Assembly (NCBI RefSeq): GCF_029909975.1 | Contig: NZ_CP094516.1 | Coordinates: forward strand, 2,170,001-2,234,000 | Source of the DNA: Bradyrhizobium sp. ISRA430 | Lineage (GTDB): Bacteria > Pseudomonadota > Alphaproteobacteria > Rhizobiales > Xanthobacteraceae | Length of the DNA stretch: 64,000 nt | Direction of reading: 5' to 3' | Shown here: positions 1-7,886 of the stretch, piece after piece | How positions within the stretch are numbered: position 1 is the stretch's first letter | How the letters are laid out: the number at the start of each line of letters is the position of its first letter | Position numbers and translations under genes: made by a program | The notes under the pieces: generated by a model | Databases searched by the model: none | Told to the model about the DNA's origin: nothing | What the model saw: the letters and a program-made list of their open reading frames with translations, nothing else

Positions 1-536
1 GGGATCTCGGCGATGGTGATGGCCAGGATGACGTTGCCGACGCTGCCTCGCGTCAACGCCATCAGCGCGATCGCCAGCAGGATCGGCGGGATCGCCATCA
101 ACCCGTCCATGAACCGCATCACGACGCCGTCGGCCCAGCGCACGAAGCCGGACACGACGCCGATCGCGAGGCCGGCAAACGAGGCAAGTGTCGCAACCGA
201 TAGACCAACCGTGAGTGAGACTCGTGCTCCATAGAGCACGCGCGAATAGATGTCGCGGCCGAGCACGTCGGTGCCGAACCAGAAATCGGCCGACGGCGCG
301 CGGGTGCGCTTGGCGGGGGCCAGCGCGGTCGGATCGACGGTTCCAAGATACGGCGCGAAGATCCCGATCAGGATGAGCACAATGAGCAGCGCGCCGCCGA
401 TCGCGACCGTTGGATGGCCGCGCAGAAAGCCGATGATGCCGCGCCGGATCCTAACCGGCTGCAGCAGCTCCGGGAGCTGCGGTGCGATGACGAGGCCGGC
501 CGGAAGCGGCTGCGTGTTAACGGTCGTGTCGGTCAA
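1..536 (-). CDS. Dipeptide/oligopeptide ABC transporter permease (DppC type), 3' part cut off
   Basis: Inner-membrane permease of a peptide-type ABC importer; about 178 N-terminal residues lie in the window and the gene runs off the left edge. A cytoplasmic N-terminus is followed by a first membrane helix, then the family segment around FWFGTDVLGRDIYSR that marks DppC/OppC permeases, then further helices. I start it at the TTG at 536, which overlaps the TGA stop of the upstream permease (TTGA). Such translational coupling is normal for DppB-DppC pairs. ATP-binding genes should follow beyond the left edge. The substrate cannot be read from the sequence; nickel and glutathione importers share this fold. 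Confidence 0.85.
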   Translation of the reverse strand, partial: MTDTTVNTQPLPAGLVIAPQLPELLQPVRIRRGIIGFLRGHPTVAIGGALLIVLILIGIFAPYLGTVDPTALAPAKRTRAPSADFWFGTDVLGRDIYSRVLYGARVSLTVGLSVATLASFAGLAIGVVSGFVRWADGVVMRFMDGLMAIPPILLAIALMALTRGSVGNVILAITIAEI

Positions 537-1474
537 TAGCGGATCCTCGGATCAACCAGGGTGTAGATGACGTCGATCAACAGGTTGACCAGCACGTAGA
601 CGAAGCTGAACAGCAGCACGATGCCCTGGATGACGGGATAGTCACGCCGCAGGATCGCATCCACCGTCAACCGGCCGAGGCCGGGAATCGCGAACACGCT
701 TTCGGTCACGACCGCGCCGCCGATCAGGAGCGCGATGCCGATCCCGATCACGGTCACGATCGGCACCGCCGCGTTTTTCAGTGCGTGAATGAACAGGATA
801 CCGCCCTGCCCCAACCCCTTGGCGCGCGCGGTGCGGATATAATCCTGCTGCAACACTTCGAGCATGGCAGCGCGCGTGATCCGGGCGACCAGGGCGATAT
901 AGACGCAGCCGAGCGCGATCGCCGGCAGGATCAAATTCTCCAGCCACGGCCAAAAGCCATCGCTGAGCGGCGTGTAGCCCTGCACCGGAAGCCATTCGAG
1001 CTCGAGCGCGAAGATGTAGGCGAGCATGTAGCCGACCACGAAGACCGGCAACGAGAAGCCGAACACGGCGAACGCCATGATGGCACGGTCGATCAGGCTT
1101 CCCGCCTTCCACGCAGCCACCACTCCGAGCGGCACCGCGACGACGATCGTGAGCAGGAGGGTGACGGTCATCAGCGACAGCGTCGGTCCGAGACGCTGTC
1201 CGATCATTGCGGAGACCGGCAGGTTGGTGAAGATCGAGGTGCCGAGATCGCCGTGCAGGATGCGCCAGACCCAGTCACCAAACTGGATCAGGAACGGGCG
1301 GTCGAGGCCAAGGCTCTGACGGATGCGCTCCACATCCTCCGGGCTCGCCTGATCGCCTGCAATCACCACGGCCGGATCACCGGGCGCGATGTAGAGCAGG
1401 CTGAACACGAACAGAGCGACGATCGCCATCACCGGCAAGGTCGCGACGATGCGCCGGAGGATATAGGAGAGCAT
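533..1474 (-). CDS. Dipeptide/oligopeptide ABC transporter permease (DppB/NikB type)
   Basis: A 313-residue inner-membrane permease beginning MLSYILRRIVATLPVMAIV, the typical DppB/GsiC start with a first membrane helix. The GDP residues of the periplasmic loop follow near residue 33. The EAA loop that contacts the ATPase lies around DYIRTARAKGLG in the C-terminal half, and the protein ends in VDPRIRY, typical of the family. It sits 17 bp after the binding-protein gene and overlaps the next permease by four bases, so the three genes form an operon read leftward. It brings a peptide or similar solute across the inner membrane. The substrate is unknown. Confidence 0.9.
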   Translation of the reverse strand: MLSYILRRIVATLPVMAIVALFVFSLLYIAPGDPAVVIAGDQASPEDVERIRQSLGLDRPFLIQFGDWVWRILHGDLGTSIFTNLPVSAMIGQRLGPTLSLMTVTLLLTIVVAVPLGVVAAWKAGSLIDRAIMAFAVFGFSLPVFVVGYMLAYIFALELEWLPVQGYTPLSDGFWPWLENLILPAIALGCVYIALVARITRAAMLEVLQQDYIRTARAKGLGQGGILFIHALKNAAVPIVTVIGIGIALLIGGAVVTESVFAIPGLGRLTVDAILRRDYPVIQGIVLLFSFVYVLVNLLIDVIYTLVDPRIRY

Positions 1475-1491
1475 CTGGCTTCAGCGCACCG

Positions 1492-3096
1492 TCATGCGGA
1501 CTTCGACACGCCCCAGAAGAACGGCAACGGCCCCTTGGTGATGCCGGCAACGTTCTTGCGCCAGGCCGTGTAGCTCAGGAAGAAACCGGTCGGCGCGTAG
1601 ACGACGTCCTCGAGCGCCGCCTTGTTGAGGCGACCGACTGCGGCCTTCTCCTCGTCGAGATTCTTGGCGTCGAACCAGGCCGTGACCTCCTTCTCGACGC
1701 CTGGGCTGTTGGGCCAGCCGAACCAGGCCTTGTCGCCATTGGCGCGAACGGCGGTGTACGGGGCGGGATTGATGCAATCGGCGCCCGCATGCCAGGTGTG
1801 GAACATGTTCCAGCCACCCTGCCCTGGCGGTGTCTTCTGCGCGCGGCGGGAGCCGACCGTGCCCCAGTCGGTCGCGACGAAGTCGACATTCATGCCGAGC
1901 CTCTTCAGGAGGTCCGCAGTCACGTCGCCCTGCGCCTTGGTGATCGGCTGGTCCTGCGCCACGAGGCACGTGACCGGCTGGCCCGCATAGCCGCTTTCGG
2001 CGAGCAGCTTCTTGGCAGCGTCGAAATCGCGCTTGCCCTTCAGGATCTCGCCGCCCAGTTCGCTATAGAGCGGCGTGTCCGGCGTGAAGAAGCCGGGCAG
2101 CGGCTTCCAGAGCGCATTGTCGTCCCCGACGATCGCGCGCATGTAGTCTTCCTGACTGAGCGCCATCAGCACCGCGCGGCGCGCCCGCACGTCGTTGAAG
2201 GGCGGGAACAGGTGATTCATGCGGAACGATCCGATATTTCCCAGGGGATCGCCGATGTCGACGCTGATGTTCTTGTTCTTTTTCAGCACGGGGACGAGGT
2301 CGGCAATCGGGTTCTCCCACCAATCGACCTCGCCGTTCTGCAAGGCGGCAGCCGCGGTGGCCGGATCCGGCATCACCACCCACTCCACGCGATCGACCAG
2401 GATCTGCTTGCCGCCGGCGAGCCAGGACGCCTTCTCCTGCCGCGGCACATAGTCGGCGAACTTCTCGAACACGGACTTCGCGCCGGGCACCCACTCGGAC
2501 TTGGCGAACTTCATTGGCCCGGAGCCGACATAGTCGGTGATCTGCTTGAACGGGTCGGTCTGCGCGATGCGCTCGGGCATGATGAAGCTGCAAGGCGAAT
2601 TGTTCTTGGCGAGCGCGTAGAGCATCTTCGGGAAGGGCTGCTTCAGGACCCATTTGAAGGTGCGGTCGTCGACGGCGGTGAGCTCCTGTTGCAGGGCCTT
2701 GATCATCAGGCCCATCGGATCGCGCGCCGCCCAGCGCGAGAGGCTCGCGACGACGTCCTTGCTCAGCACCGGCTCGCCGTCATGGAACTTCAGCCCCGGC
2801 CGCAGTTTGAACGTCCAGGTCGTGCCGTCGTCGGTCACCTCCTCGGACTCGACCATCTGGCGCTGCGGCTGGAGCTGCGCGTCGATCCCATAAAGTGTAT
2901 CCCAGACCAGCGCGGCGGCGTTGCGCACGACGTATTGCGTGCCCCAGATCGGATCGAAATTGGCGAGGTTGGCTTGCGGCACGAAACGGAGGGTGCGTGC
3001 GGCGGCGCCTTGCGCCAGCGCGGGGGCAGCGAGGCCACTGGTCAATGCCAGACCGCCTGCGCCGGCCAGTCCCTTCAATACGGTCCTGCGATCCAT
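1492..3096 (-). CDS. ABC transporter substrate-binding protein, SBP family 5
   Basis: Periplasmic solute receptor for the two permeases downstream (534 residues). The frame is open far upstream, but I place the start at the ATG at 3096: an AGGAG sits just before it and the protein then begins MDRRTVLKGLAGAGGLAL. That is a twin-arginine-type signal (RRTVLK) with a hydrophobic stretch and an Ala-x-Ala cleavage site near residue 29. The body shows family 5 features: FDPIWGTQYVVRNAA near the mature N-terminus, and LRPGLKFHDGEPVLSKDV. Members bind peptides, nickel or opines. The Tat-type leader suggests export in folded form. The ligand is not deducible. Confidence 0.9.
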   Translation of the reverse strand: MDRRTVLKGLAGAGGLALTSGLAAPALAQGAAARTLRFVPQANLANFDPIWGTQYVVRNAAALVWDTLYGIDAQLQPQRQMVESEEVTDDGTTWTFKLRPGLKFHDGEPVLSKDVVASLSRWAARDPMGLMIKALQQELTAVDDRTFKWVLKQPFPKMLYALAKNNSPCSFIMPERIAQTDPFKQITDYVGSGPMKFAKSEWVPGAKSVFEKFADYVPRQEKASWLAGGKQILVDRVEWVVMPDPATAAAALQNGEVDWWENPIADLVPVLKKNKNISVDIGDPLGNIGSFRMNHLFPPFNDVRARRAVLMALSQEDYMRAIVGDDNALWKPLPGFFTPDTPLYSELGGEILKGKRDFDAAKKLLAESGYAGQPVTCLVAQDQPITKAQGDVTADLLKRLGMNVDFVATDWGTVGSRRAQKTPPGQGGWNMFHTWHAGADCINPAPYTAVRANGDKAWFGWPNSPGVEKEVTAWFDAKNLDEEKAAVGRLNKAALEDVVYAPTGFFLSYTAWRKNVAGITKGPLPFFWGVSKSA

Positions 3097-3431
3097 GAAG
3101 TCCTCCCCGTGGTGCTGTGATGCCAGCCGCTCAAGGACCGAGCGCTGGTGAAACCGACGCCGTCGCGGTGCAAATGGTATGCCAGCAATCGAGCTTTGGC
3201 CAACAGGATTCTGATCGACCCTTGACACTTCTCTTGGCACTTCTCTCTTGGCACTTCCACGCAAGCAGCTCGACACTGCCGCAATCGGCGCGCCTCGTCG
3301 TTCCCTCGATGAGAGGGCACAGGGAAGGTCGGGCGCCGGCTGGCACCCATGAGACCCCTGTGCCAAGACATTGCGCACCCTATGCACAGGGGAGAGACAG
3401 GGCAGCCAGTGGCCCATTCGCTGTCATTCCA

Positions 3432-3451
3432 CATTGCGCAAGTGCGCAATG
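3432..3451. repeat. Perfect 9-bp inverted repeat
   Basis: CATTGCGCA and TGCGCAATG face each other across two bases. There is no T-run, so it is not a terminator. The form would suit a dimeric repressor operator or part of the adjoining repeat. It lies 336 bases upstream of the SBP start and 254 bases upstream of the MFS start. Confidence 0.5.
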
Positions 3452-3466
3452 GGGCGCGCCATTTGG

Positions 3467-3525
3467 CGCGAGCCCGGTATCGATTTCTCCGCGTCGCACG
3501 CTGCACGATGGATTCCGGGCTCGCG
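3467..3525. repeat. REP-like inverted repeat
   Basis: CGCGAGCCCGGTAT at 3467-3480 and ATTCCGGGCTCGCG at 3512-3525 pair with one mismatch out of 14, leaving a 31-base loop. A GCAATGACGG motif follows at about 3560. This general pattern (CGCGAGCCCGG plus AATGACG) is the style of dispersed intergenic palindromes in Bradyrhizobium-type genomes. Copy number cannot be seen from one window. Confidence 0.5.
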
Positions 3526-3704
3526 TCATCGGGCCGCGCTCCGCGCGGACCCGTTGGCGCGCAATGACGGCATAAGTTGCGATGTCACGATGACACAATT
3601 CGTCAACTCGCTGCGCTGTCGGAACCCTGGCATGCGACCCTGGTTGATGATCTAAGCATCCTCCTCTCCCGTGATCGCGCGCTTCCTTCCCCGGAGTTTC
3701 ATCG

Positions 3705-4838
3705 ATGACTTCAGCCGACCGGCCGGCGACACGGCTTGCGACACGGCTTTCGTTTCTGGTCGCGGGCTTCGGTATCGCGTGCTGGGCGCCGCTGGTGCCG
3801 TTCGCCAAGGAACGGCTTGCCGTCGATGATGCGGTCCTTGGCTTGCTGCTGCTCAGCCTCGGCATCGGCTCCGTCGTCGCGATGCTCGCAACGGGGATCC
3901 TGAGCGCGCGCTATGGCAGCAAGCCGATCATCATCGCCGGCGGGCTCGGCCTCGCCCTCGTGCTGCCGCTGCTGACAATCGTGGGCTCGCCCGTGGCGCT
4001 GGCGCTGGCGCTGCTCGCATTCGGCGCCTCGCTCGGCTCCATCGACGTCGCCGTGAACATCCATGCGGTCGAGGTGGAGCGCGCGGCGGGGCAGCCGCTG
4101 ATGTCCGGCTTTCATGCGCTCTTCAGCATCGGCGGGTTCGCCGGATCCGCCGTGATGACGACCCTGCTCTCATTCCACCTTGCACCACTCGCAAGCACGC
4201 TGATCTGCTCTATGCTGATGCTGCTCGCGATGGGGCTTGCCTGGCCGCGCCTCTTACGCTCGCCGCAGACGCAGGACGGGCCGCTGTTCGTCCTTCCGCA
4301 CGGCATCGTGCTCTTGCTCGCGCTGCTTGCCGCCATCACCTTTCTGGTCGAGGGCGCAATCCTCGACTGGGGCGCGCTGCTCGTCATCGGCGCCGACCTC
4401 GTCGGCGAGGCGCAAGGCGGCATCGGCTACATCGTATTCTCGATCGCAATGACGGCGGGGCGGCTCGGCGGCGACGCCGTCGTGGCGCGTGTCGGCGATC
4501 GCGCGACGCTGGTGTCGGGAAGTTTGCTTGCAGTCGCGGGTCTTGCGGTGCTGCTGCTCGCAACCGGCGCGGCCGTTGCAATGGCCGGCTTCCTGCTCAT
4601 CGGCCTCGGCGCTTCAAACCTGGTGCCGGTGCTGTTCCGCCGTTCCGCCACGCAAACCGCGATGCCGGTCGGGCTTGCGGTGGCGGCGATCACCACCGCC
4701 GGCTATGCGGGCATTCTGATCGGCCCCGCCGGCATTGGTTTTGTCGCCCATGCCGGCGGCCTGCCGTTGGCGTTCTGGATGCTCGCCGCGCTGATGTGCC
4801 TCGTCACGCTCTCGGCGCGCACGGTCACGGCGAAGTAG
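3705..4838 (+). CDS. MFS transporter (YbjJ-like)
   Basis: A 377-residue polytopic membrane protein with about 12 hydrophobic helices and the two-half layout of the major facilitator superfamily. After helix 2 the loop ARYGSKPI is a weakened version of the MFS motif A. The second half repeats it around ARVGDRATLV. The GSIDVAVNIHAVEVER segment resembles the YbjJ branch, whose members are putative exporters of sugars or drugs. It is a single gene with a CGGAG before the ATG, convergent with the aldehyde dehydrogenase gene and separated from it by a shared hairpin. The substrate is unknown. Confidence 0.85.
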   Translation: MTSADRPATRLATRLSFLVAGFGIACWAPLVPFAKERLAVDDAVLGLLLLSLGIGSVVAMLATGILSARYGSKPIIIAGGLGLALVLPLLTIVGSPVALALALLAFGASLGSIDVAVNIHAVEVERAAGQPLMSGFHALFSIGGFAGSAVMTTLLSFHLAPLASTLICSMLMLLAMGLAWPRLLRSPQTQDGPLFVLPHGIVLLLALLAAITFLVEGAILDWGALLVIGADLVGEAQGGIGYIVFSIAMTAGRLGGDAVVARVGDRATLVSGSLLAVAGLAVLLLATGAAVAMAGFLLIGLGASNLVPVLFRRSATQTAMPVGLAVAAITTAGYAGILIGPAGIGFVAHAGGLPLAFWMLAALMCLVTLSARTVTAK

Positions 4839-4840
4839 AA

Positions 4841-4870
4841 AAGCGCGCCACGGCAGGCCGTGACGCGCTT
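4841..4870 (-). terminator. Rho-independent terminator between convergent genes
   Basis: A stem with 12 of 13 pairs (AAGCGCGCCACGG against CCGTGACGCGCTT, four-base loop). Read leftward it ends in CGCGCTTTTCT, a classical U-tract, so it should stop the dehydrogenase transcript. In the rightward direction it may also serve the MFS gene, but only TT follows. Confidence 0.8.
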
Positions 4871-4888
4871 CGCTATGGACGGCGCGCG

Positions 4889-6322
4889 TCAAGCGCTCGC
4901 CTGGGTCACAAACTTGGTGTTGAGGTAGCCCTCGATCGCCTCAAGTCCGCCTTCCGAGCCGTAGCCGGAATCCTTGATGCCGCCGAACGGCACCTCCGGC
5001 AGCGCGAGCCCGTGATGGTTGATCGACACCATGCCGCTCTCGACGTCGGCACCGATCGCCTGCATCGTCTTGGTCGAGGTGGTGTAGGCATAAGCCGCAA
5101 GCCCATAGGGCAGACGGTTCGCCTCGGCCACCACCTCGGCGTAGCTGCGGAACGAGGTGATCGGCGCGACCGGACCGAACGGCTCCTCGTTCATGATGCG
5201 CGCATCGCGCGCCACATCGGTCAGCACCGTCGGCTCAAAGAAGAAGCCTTCGTTGCCGATGCGCTTACCGCCGGTGCGCACATTGGCGCCGCGCTGCACT
5301 GCGTCGGAGACGAGGCCTTCCATCGCATCGACGCGGCGTGGATTGGCGAGCGGCCCCATGCGGGTGTCCTTGTCGAGGCCGTTGCCGACCTTGAGGCTCT
5401 TGGCGGCCGCGACGAACTTGTCGACGAACGGCTCGTAGACGCTCTCATGCACCAGGAAGCGCGTCGGCGCCACGCAGACCTGGCCGGCGTTGCGGAACTT
5501 GTTGGCCGACAGAATCTTGGCCGCGTTGTCCAGATCGGCATCCTCGAACACGATCGCCGGTGCGTGGCCGCCGAGCTCCATAGTGACGCGCTTCATGTGG
5601 GCGCCGGCCAGCGCAGCGAGATGCTTGCCGACGGCGGTCGAGCCGGTGAAGCTGATCTTGCGGATGATCGGGTGCGGGATGAGATATTCCGACACTTCGG
5701 ACGGTACGCCGAAGACGAGATTGACGACGCCGGCGGGAATGCCCGCGTCCGCATAGGCCCGCACCAGCTCCATGCAGCTTGCCGGGGTCTCCTCGGGCCC
5801 CTTGACGATGATCGAACAGCCCGCGGCGAGCGCAGCCGAGATCTTGCGCACCGCCTGGTTGATCGGGAAATTCCAGGGTGTGAAGGCGGCGACGGGGCCG
5901 ACCGGCTCCTTGGTCACGAGCTGGGAGACGTTGCCCATCCGCGGCGGCACGATGCGGCCATAGGCGCGGCGCGCTTCTTCCGCGAACCAGTCGATGAGGT
6001 CGCCGGCCAGCATGGTCTCACCGGTTGCTTCCGCGATCGGCTTGCCCTGCTCCATGGTCATCACCGGCGCGATCTCGGCGGCGCGCGAGCGAATGATGTC
6101 GGCCGCTTTCCGCATCAGCTTGTAGCGGTCGAACGGCGAGGTCCGGCGCCAGGTCTCGAAGCCGGCCTTGGCGGCTTCCAGCGCCTGGTCGAGGTCCCTG
6201 CGGGAGGCGTGCGGGGTCTTGCCGATCGGCTGACCGGTCGCGGGGTTGAGGATGTCCTCCGACTTGCCGGAGGAACCATCGGTCCACTCGCCGGCGATGA
6301 ACATCTGAACTTTCGGGTACAT
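4889..6322 (-). CDS. gabD: NAD(P)-dependent aldehyde dehydrogenase, succinate-semialdehyde dehydrogenase type
   Basis: A 477-residue cytosolic enzyme of the ALDH superfamily. It oxidises an aldehyde to an acid, most likely succinate semialdehyde to succinate (GABA shunt). The start is the ATG at 6322 with AGGAGG eight bases upstream. Visible motifs are PWNFP (the oxyanion Asn near 151), FTGSTAVGK for the cofactor fold near 225-233, the general-base Glu in MELGG near 249 and the nucleophile Cys in GQVCVAP near 283. The C-terminal [21 protein letters not shown] is the SSADH/GabD pattern. It is transcribed alone. Related enzymes acting on other semialdehydes cannot be ruled out. Confidence 0.85.
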   Translation of the reverse strand: MYPKVQMFIAGEWTDGSSGKSEDILNPATGQPIGKTPHASRRDLDQALEAAKAGFETWRRTSPFDRYKLMRKAADIIRSRAAEIAPVMTMEQGKPIAEATGETMLAGDLIDWFAEEARRAYGRIVPPRMGNVSQLVTKEPVGPVAAFTPWNFPINQAVRKISAALAAGCSIIVKGPEETPASCMELVRAYADAGIPAGVVNLVFGVPSEVSEYLIPHPIIRKISFTGSTAVGKHLAALAGAHMKRVTMELGGHAPAIVFEDADLDNAAKILSANKFRNAGQVCVAPTRFLVHESVYEPFVDKFVAAAKSLKVGNGLDKDTRMGPLANPRRVDAMEGLVSDAVQRGANVRTGGKRIGNEGFFFEPTVLTDVARDARIMNEEPFGPVAPITSFRSYAEVVAEANRLPYGLAAYAYTTSTKTMQAIGADVESGMVSINHHGLALPEVPFGGIKDSGYGSEGGLEAIEGYLNTKFVTQASA

Positions 6323-6461
6323 CCTTGCTGCCTCCTGACATGATTTTCGCATCGTCGGCGGGATGGGCGCCCGCCGTTCCAAGCCGGGGCAGAGCTACAC
6401 TGAAAGCCGGCCGGCGAAAAGGGATCCGTGATGTCGCAGCAGCGCATCGCTGATCTTCCTC

Positions 6462-7874
6462 TCATGCAGCGAAAGAGAGGCGCAGGCGGCGCCAGCCGAT
6501 GACGATCCCGGTGATGGAGAATACGAACCCAAGGGCGCAGAGGCCGACGATCAGGCCGTCACGCAGCATCGGGTGCGCCATCAGGACCGGAAAATCGAGC
6601 GTGTGCAGCGCGCTGTAGAGCCAGCGATAGGCCCGCCGCGACGCGTCGAGCCTTTGTAGTGCGGTGCCGTCGGCAGCGTCGATGTCGAACCAGACGTCGC
6701 CGCATATGGTACGGTAGACGGGCGCGCGAGAGACGACGGAGTACGCGGGATAGTCGTCGTTGGCCGCAAGGACGGTCGGCGTGTCGCAGCCTGTCGCAAG
6801 GCGGGCAACAAATCGCTGGACCTCGCCCGCACTGAGGAATCCCGTCTGCCGAACCGGCCCGCCCTCGTCTGCGCCGAACAGGACTTGCTTATCGAGCGCG
6901 ATCCGGTCGCGGCGATAGAGTTGGCCGTTGAAGGCGAACCATTCGACCTCGCGGGCGGACGGCGACAGCGGCGCATGATCCAACGACACGGCTGCGATCC
7001 AATCCGGAGCAGCGCCCGCGGCGACCGCTTCGGCTGGCGTCAACTCGCCGCGCGAAAACAGCCGGCCGTGATCCATGGAGAGCCAGCCGCTGAAGATCCA
7101 TGTCAGCACGAATGTCGTCGCCACAAGGCCGATGATGTGATGCAAGGCGTGCCAGCCGCGATAAGGCAATCTGATCCGCGCGATGCCCAACACCGCACCG
7201 AGTACGGCTGCGATCAGAGCCAGCAGCGACAACGTCCAGACCAAGCGATCCCATAGCGGCCAGTTGCTTCGGAGTACCGTCGGATAGATCCAGTGCAGGA
7301 CGCTGCCGGCGAAATTCCAGCCACGCTCGCTCCGCGTCGTGTCCAGCACGACCTCGCCTGTGCGGGGCGATACATAGACCTCGGTCCCGGCGGCGTCGCC
7401 GAGCCCAACGCGAAACAACGGCCGGTGCCGATCAAAACCGTTCGGCACGCTCCATTGATCGTAGCGGGCGCGCGCGACGATGGCCGCATGCGCGGCGTCG
7501 AGCCCGCGCCGGCGGGCATGATCCCGTGCGATCGCAAGCGCGACATCGGGCGACGCCACCGCTGCATCGGTTCCATCGGAGGCGCGGACGGCGCGCAAGC
7601 GCGACGGGCCCGAGACGATGTACACGGGACCGTTGCTGCGCTGGATCAGGCGAACGCGCCTGGCGTCCGCGATCCCGCTGGCGGCGACCGCGTCAGCAGC
7701 GGCGATGACCACCGACGTGCGATCGAGACTCGCGAGGCCAGCAAAGCGTTCCGCCTCCGTCAGCGACGGAAACGGAACGAAGTGCATCACGATCCCTGTC
7801 GCGAACCACATGGCGAACAGCAGGCAAAATGCGATGCCGAGCCAGCGATGCACAAGGACGATCGCGCCCATCAT
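6462..7874 (-). CDS. PepSY-associated membrane protein (FegB-like)
   Basis: A 470-residue inner-membrane protein with a first helix at VHRWLGIAFCLLFAMWFATGIVM, a long periplasmic part, two helices around 200-260 and a final helix near the C-terminus (VGLCALGFVFSITGIVIGW). HRWLG and the second-helix WHALHH pattern with repeated His are typical of PepSY_TM proteins, some of which reduce iron-siderophores at the inner membrane. It starts 12 bases after the TonB receptor and so shares its riboswitch-controlled message. FegB of Bradyrhizobium is a similar partner of a ferrichrome receptor (family knowledge). Here the B12 control hints at a corrinoid or cobalt-chelate role, which is inference. Confidence 0.75.
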   Translation of the reverse strand: MMGAIVLVHRWLGIAFCLLFAMWFATGIVMHFVPFPSLTEAERFAGLASLDRTSVVIAAADAVAASGIADARRVRLIQRSNGPVYIVSGPSRLRAVRASDGTDAAVASPDVALAIARDHARRRGLDAAHAAIVARARYDQWSVPNGFDRHRPLFRVGLGDAAGTEVYVSPRTGEVVLDTTRSERGWNFAGSVLHWIYPTVLRSNWPLWDRLVWTLSLLALIAAVLGAVLGIARIRLPYRGWHALHHIIGLVATTFVLTWIFSGWLSMDHGRLFSRGELTPAEAVAAGAAPDWIAAVSLDHAPLSPSAREVEWFAFNGQLYRRDRIALDKQVLFGADEGGPVRQTGFLSAGEVQRFVARLATGCDTPTVLAANDDYPAYSVVSRAPVYRTICGDVWFDIDAADGTALQRLDASRRAYRWLYSALHTLDFPVLMAHPMLRDGLIVGLCALGFVFSITGIVIGWRRLRLSFAA

Positions 7875-7886
7875 ACCTTCAGCGCC

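Larger units (their letters stand above)
3097..3704. other. Non-coding interval between divergent genes
   Basis: About 600 bases without a convincing gene, between the leftward peptide ABC operon and the rightward MFS gene. It should hold both promoters. It contains a short tandem of CTTCTCTTGGCA-like units near 3229-3257, a perfect 9-bp palindrome at 3432-3451 and a long inverted repeat at 3467-3525. Small open frames here have no ribosome site or recognisable product. Confidence 0.6.

Noticed and set aside
4796..6343. A 515-residue rightward frame opposite the aldehyde dehydrogenase
   Set aside because: The opposite strand encodes a complete ALDH with all catalytic residues; this frame has no known domain.
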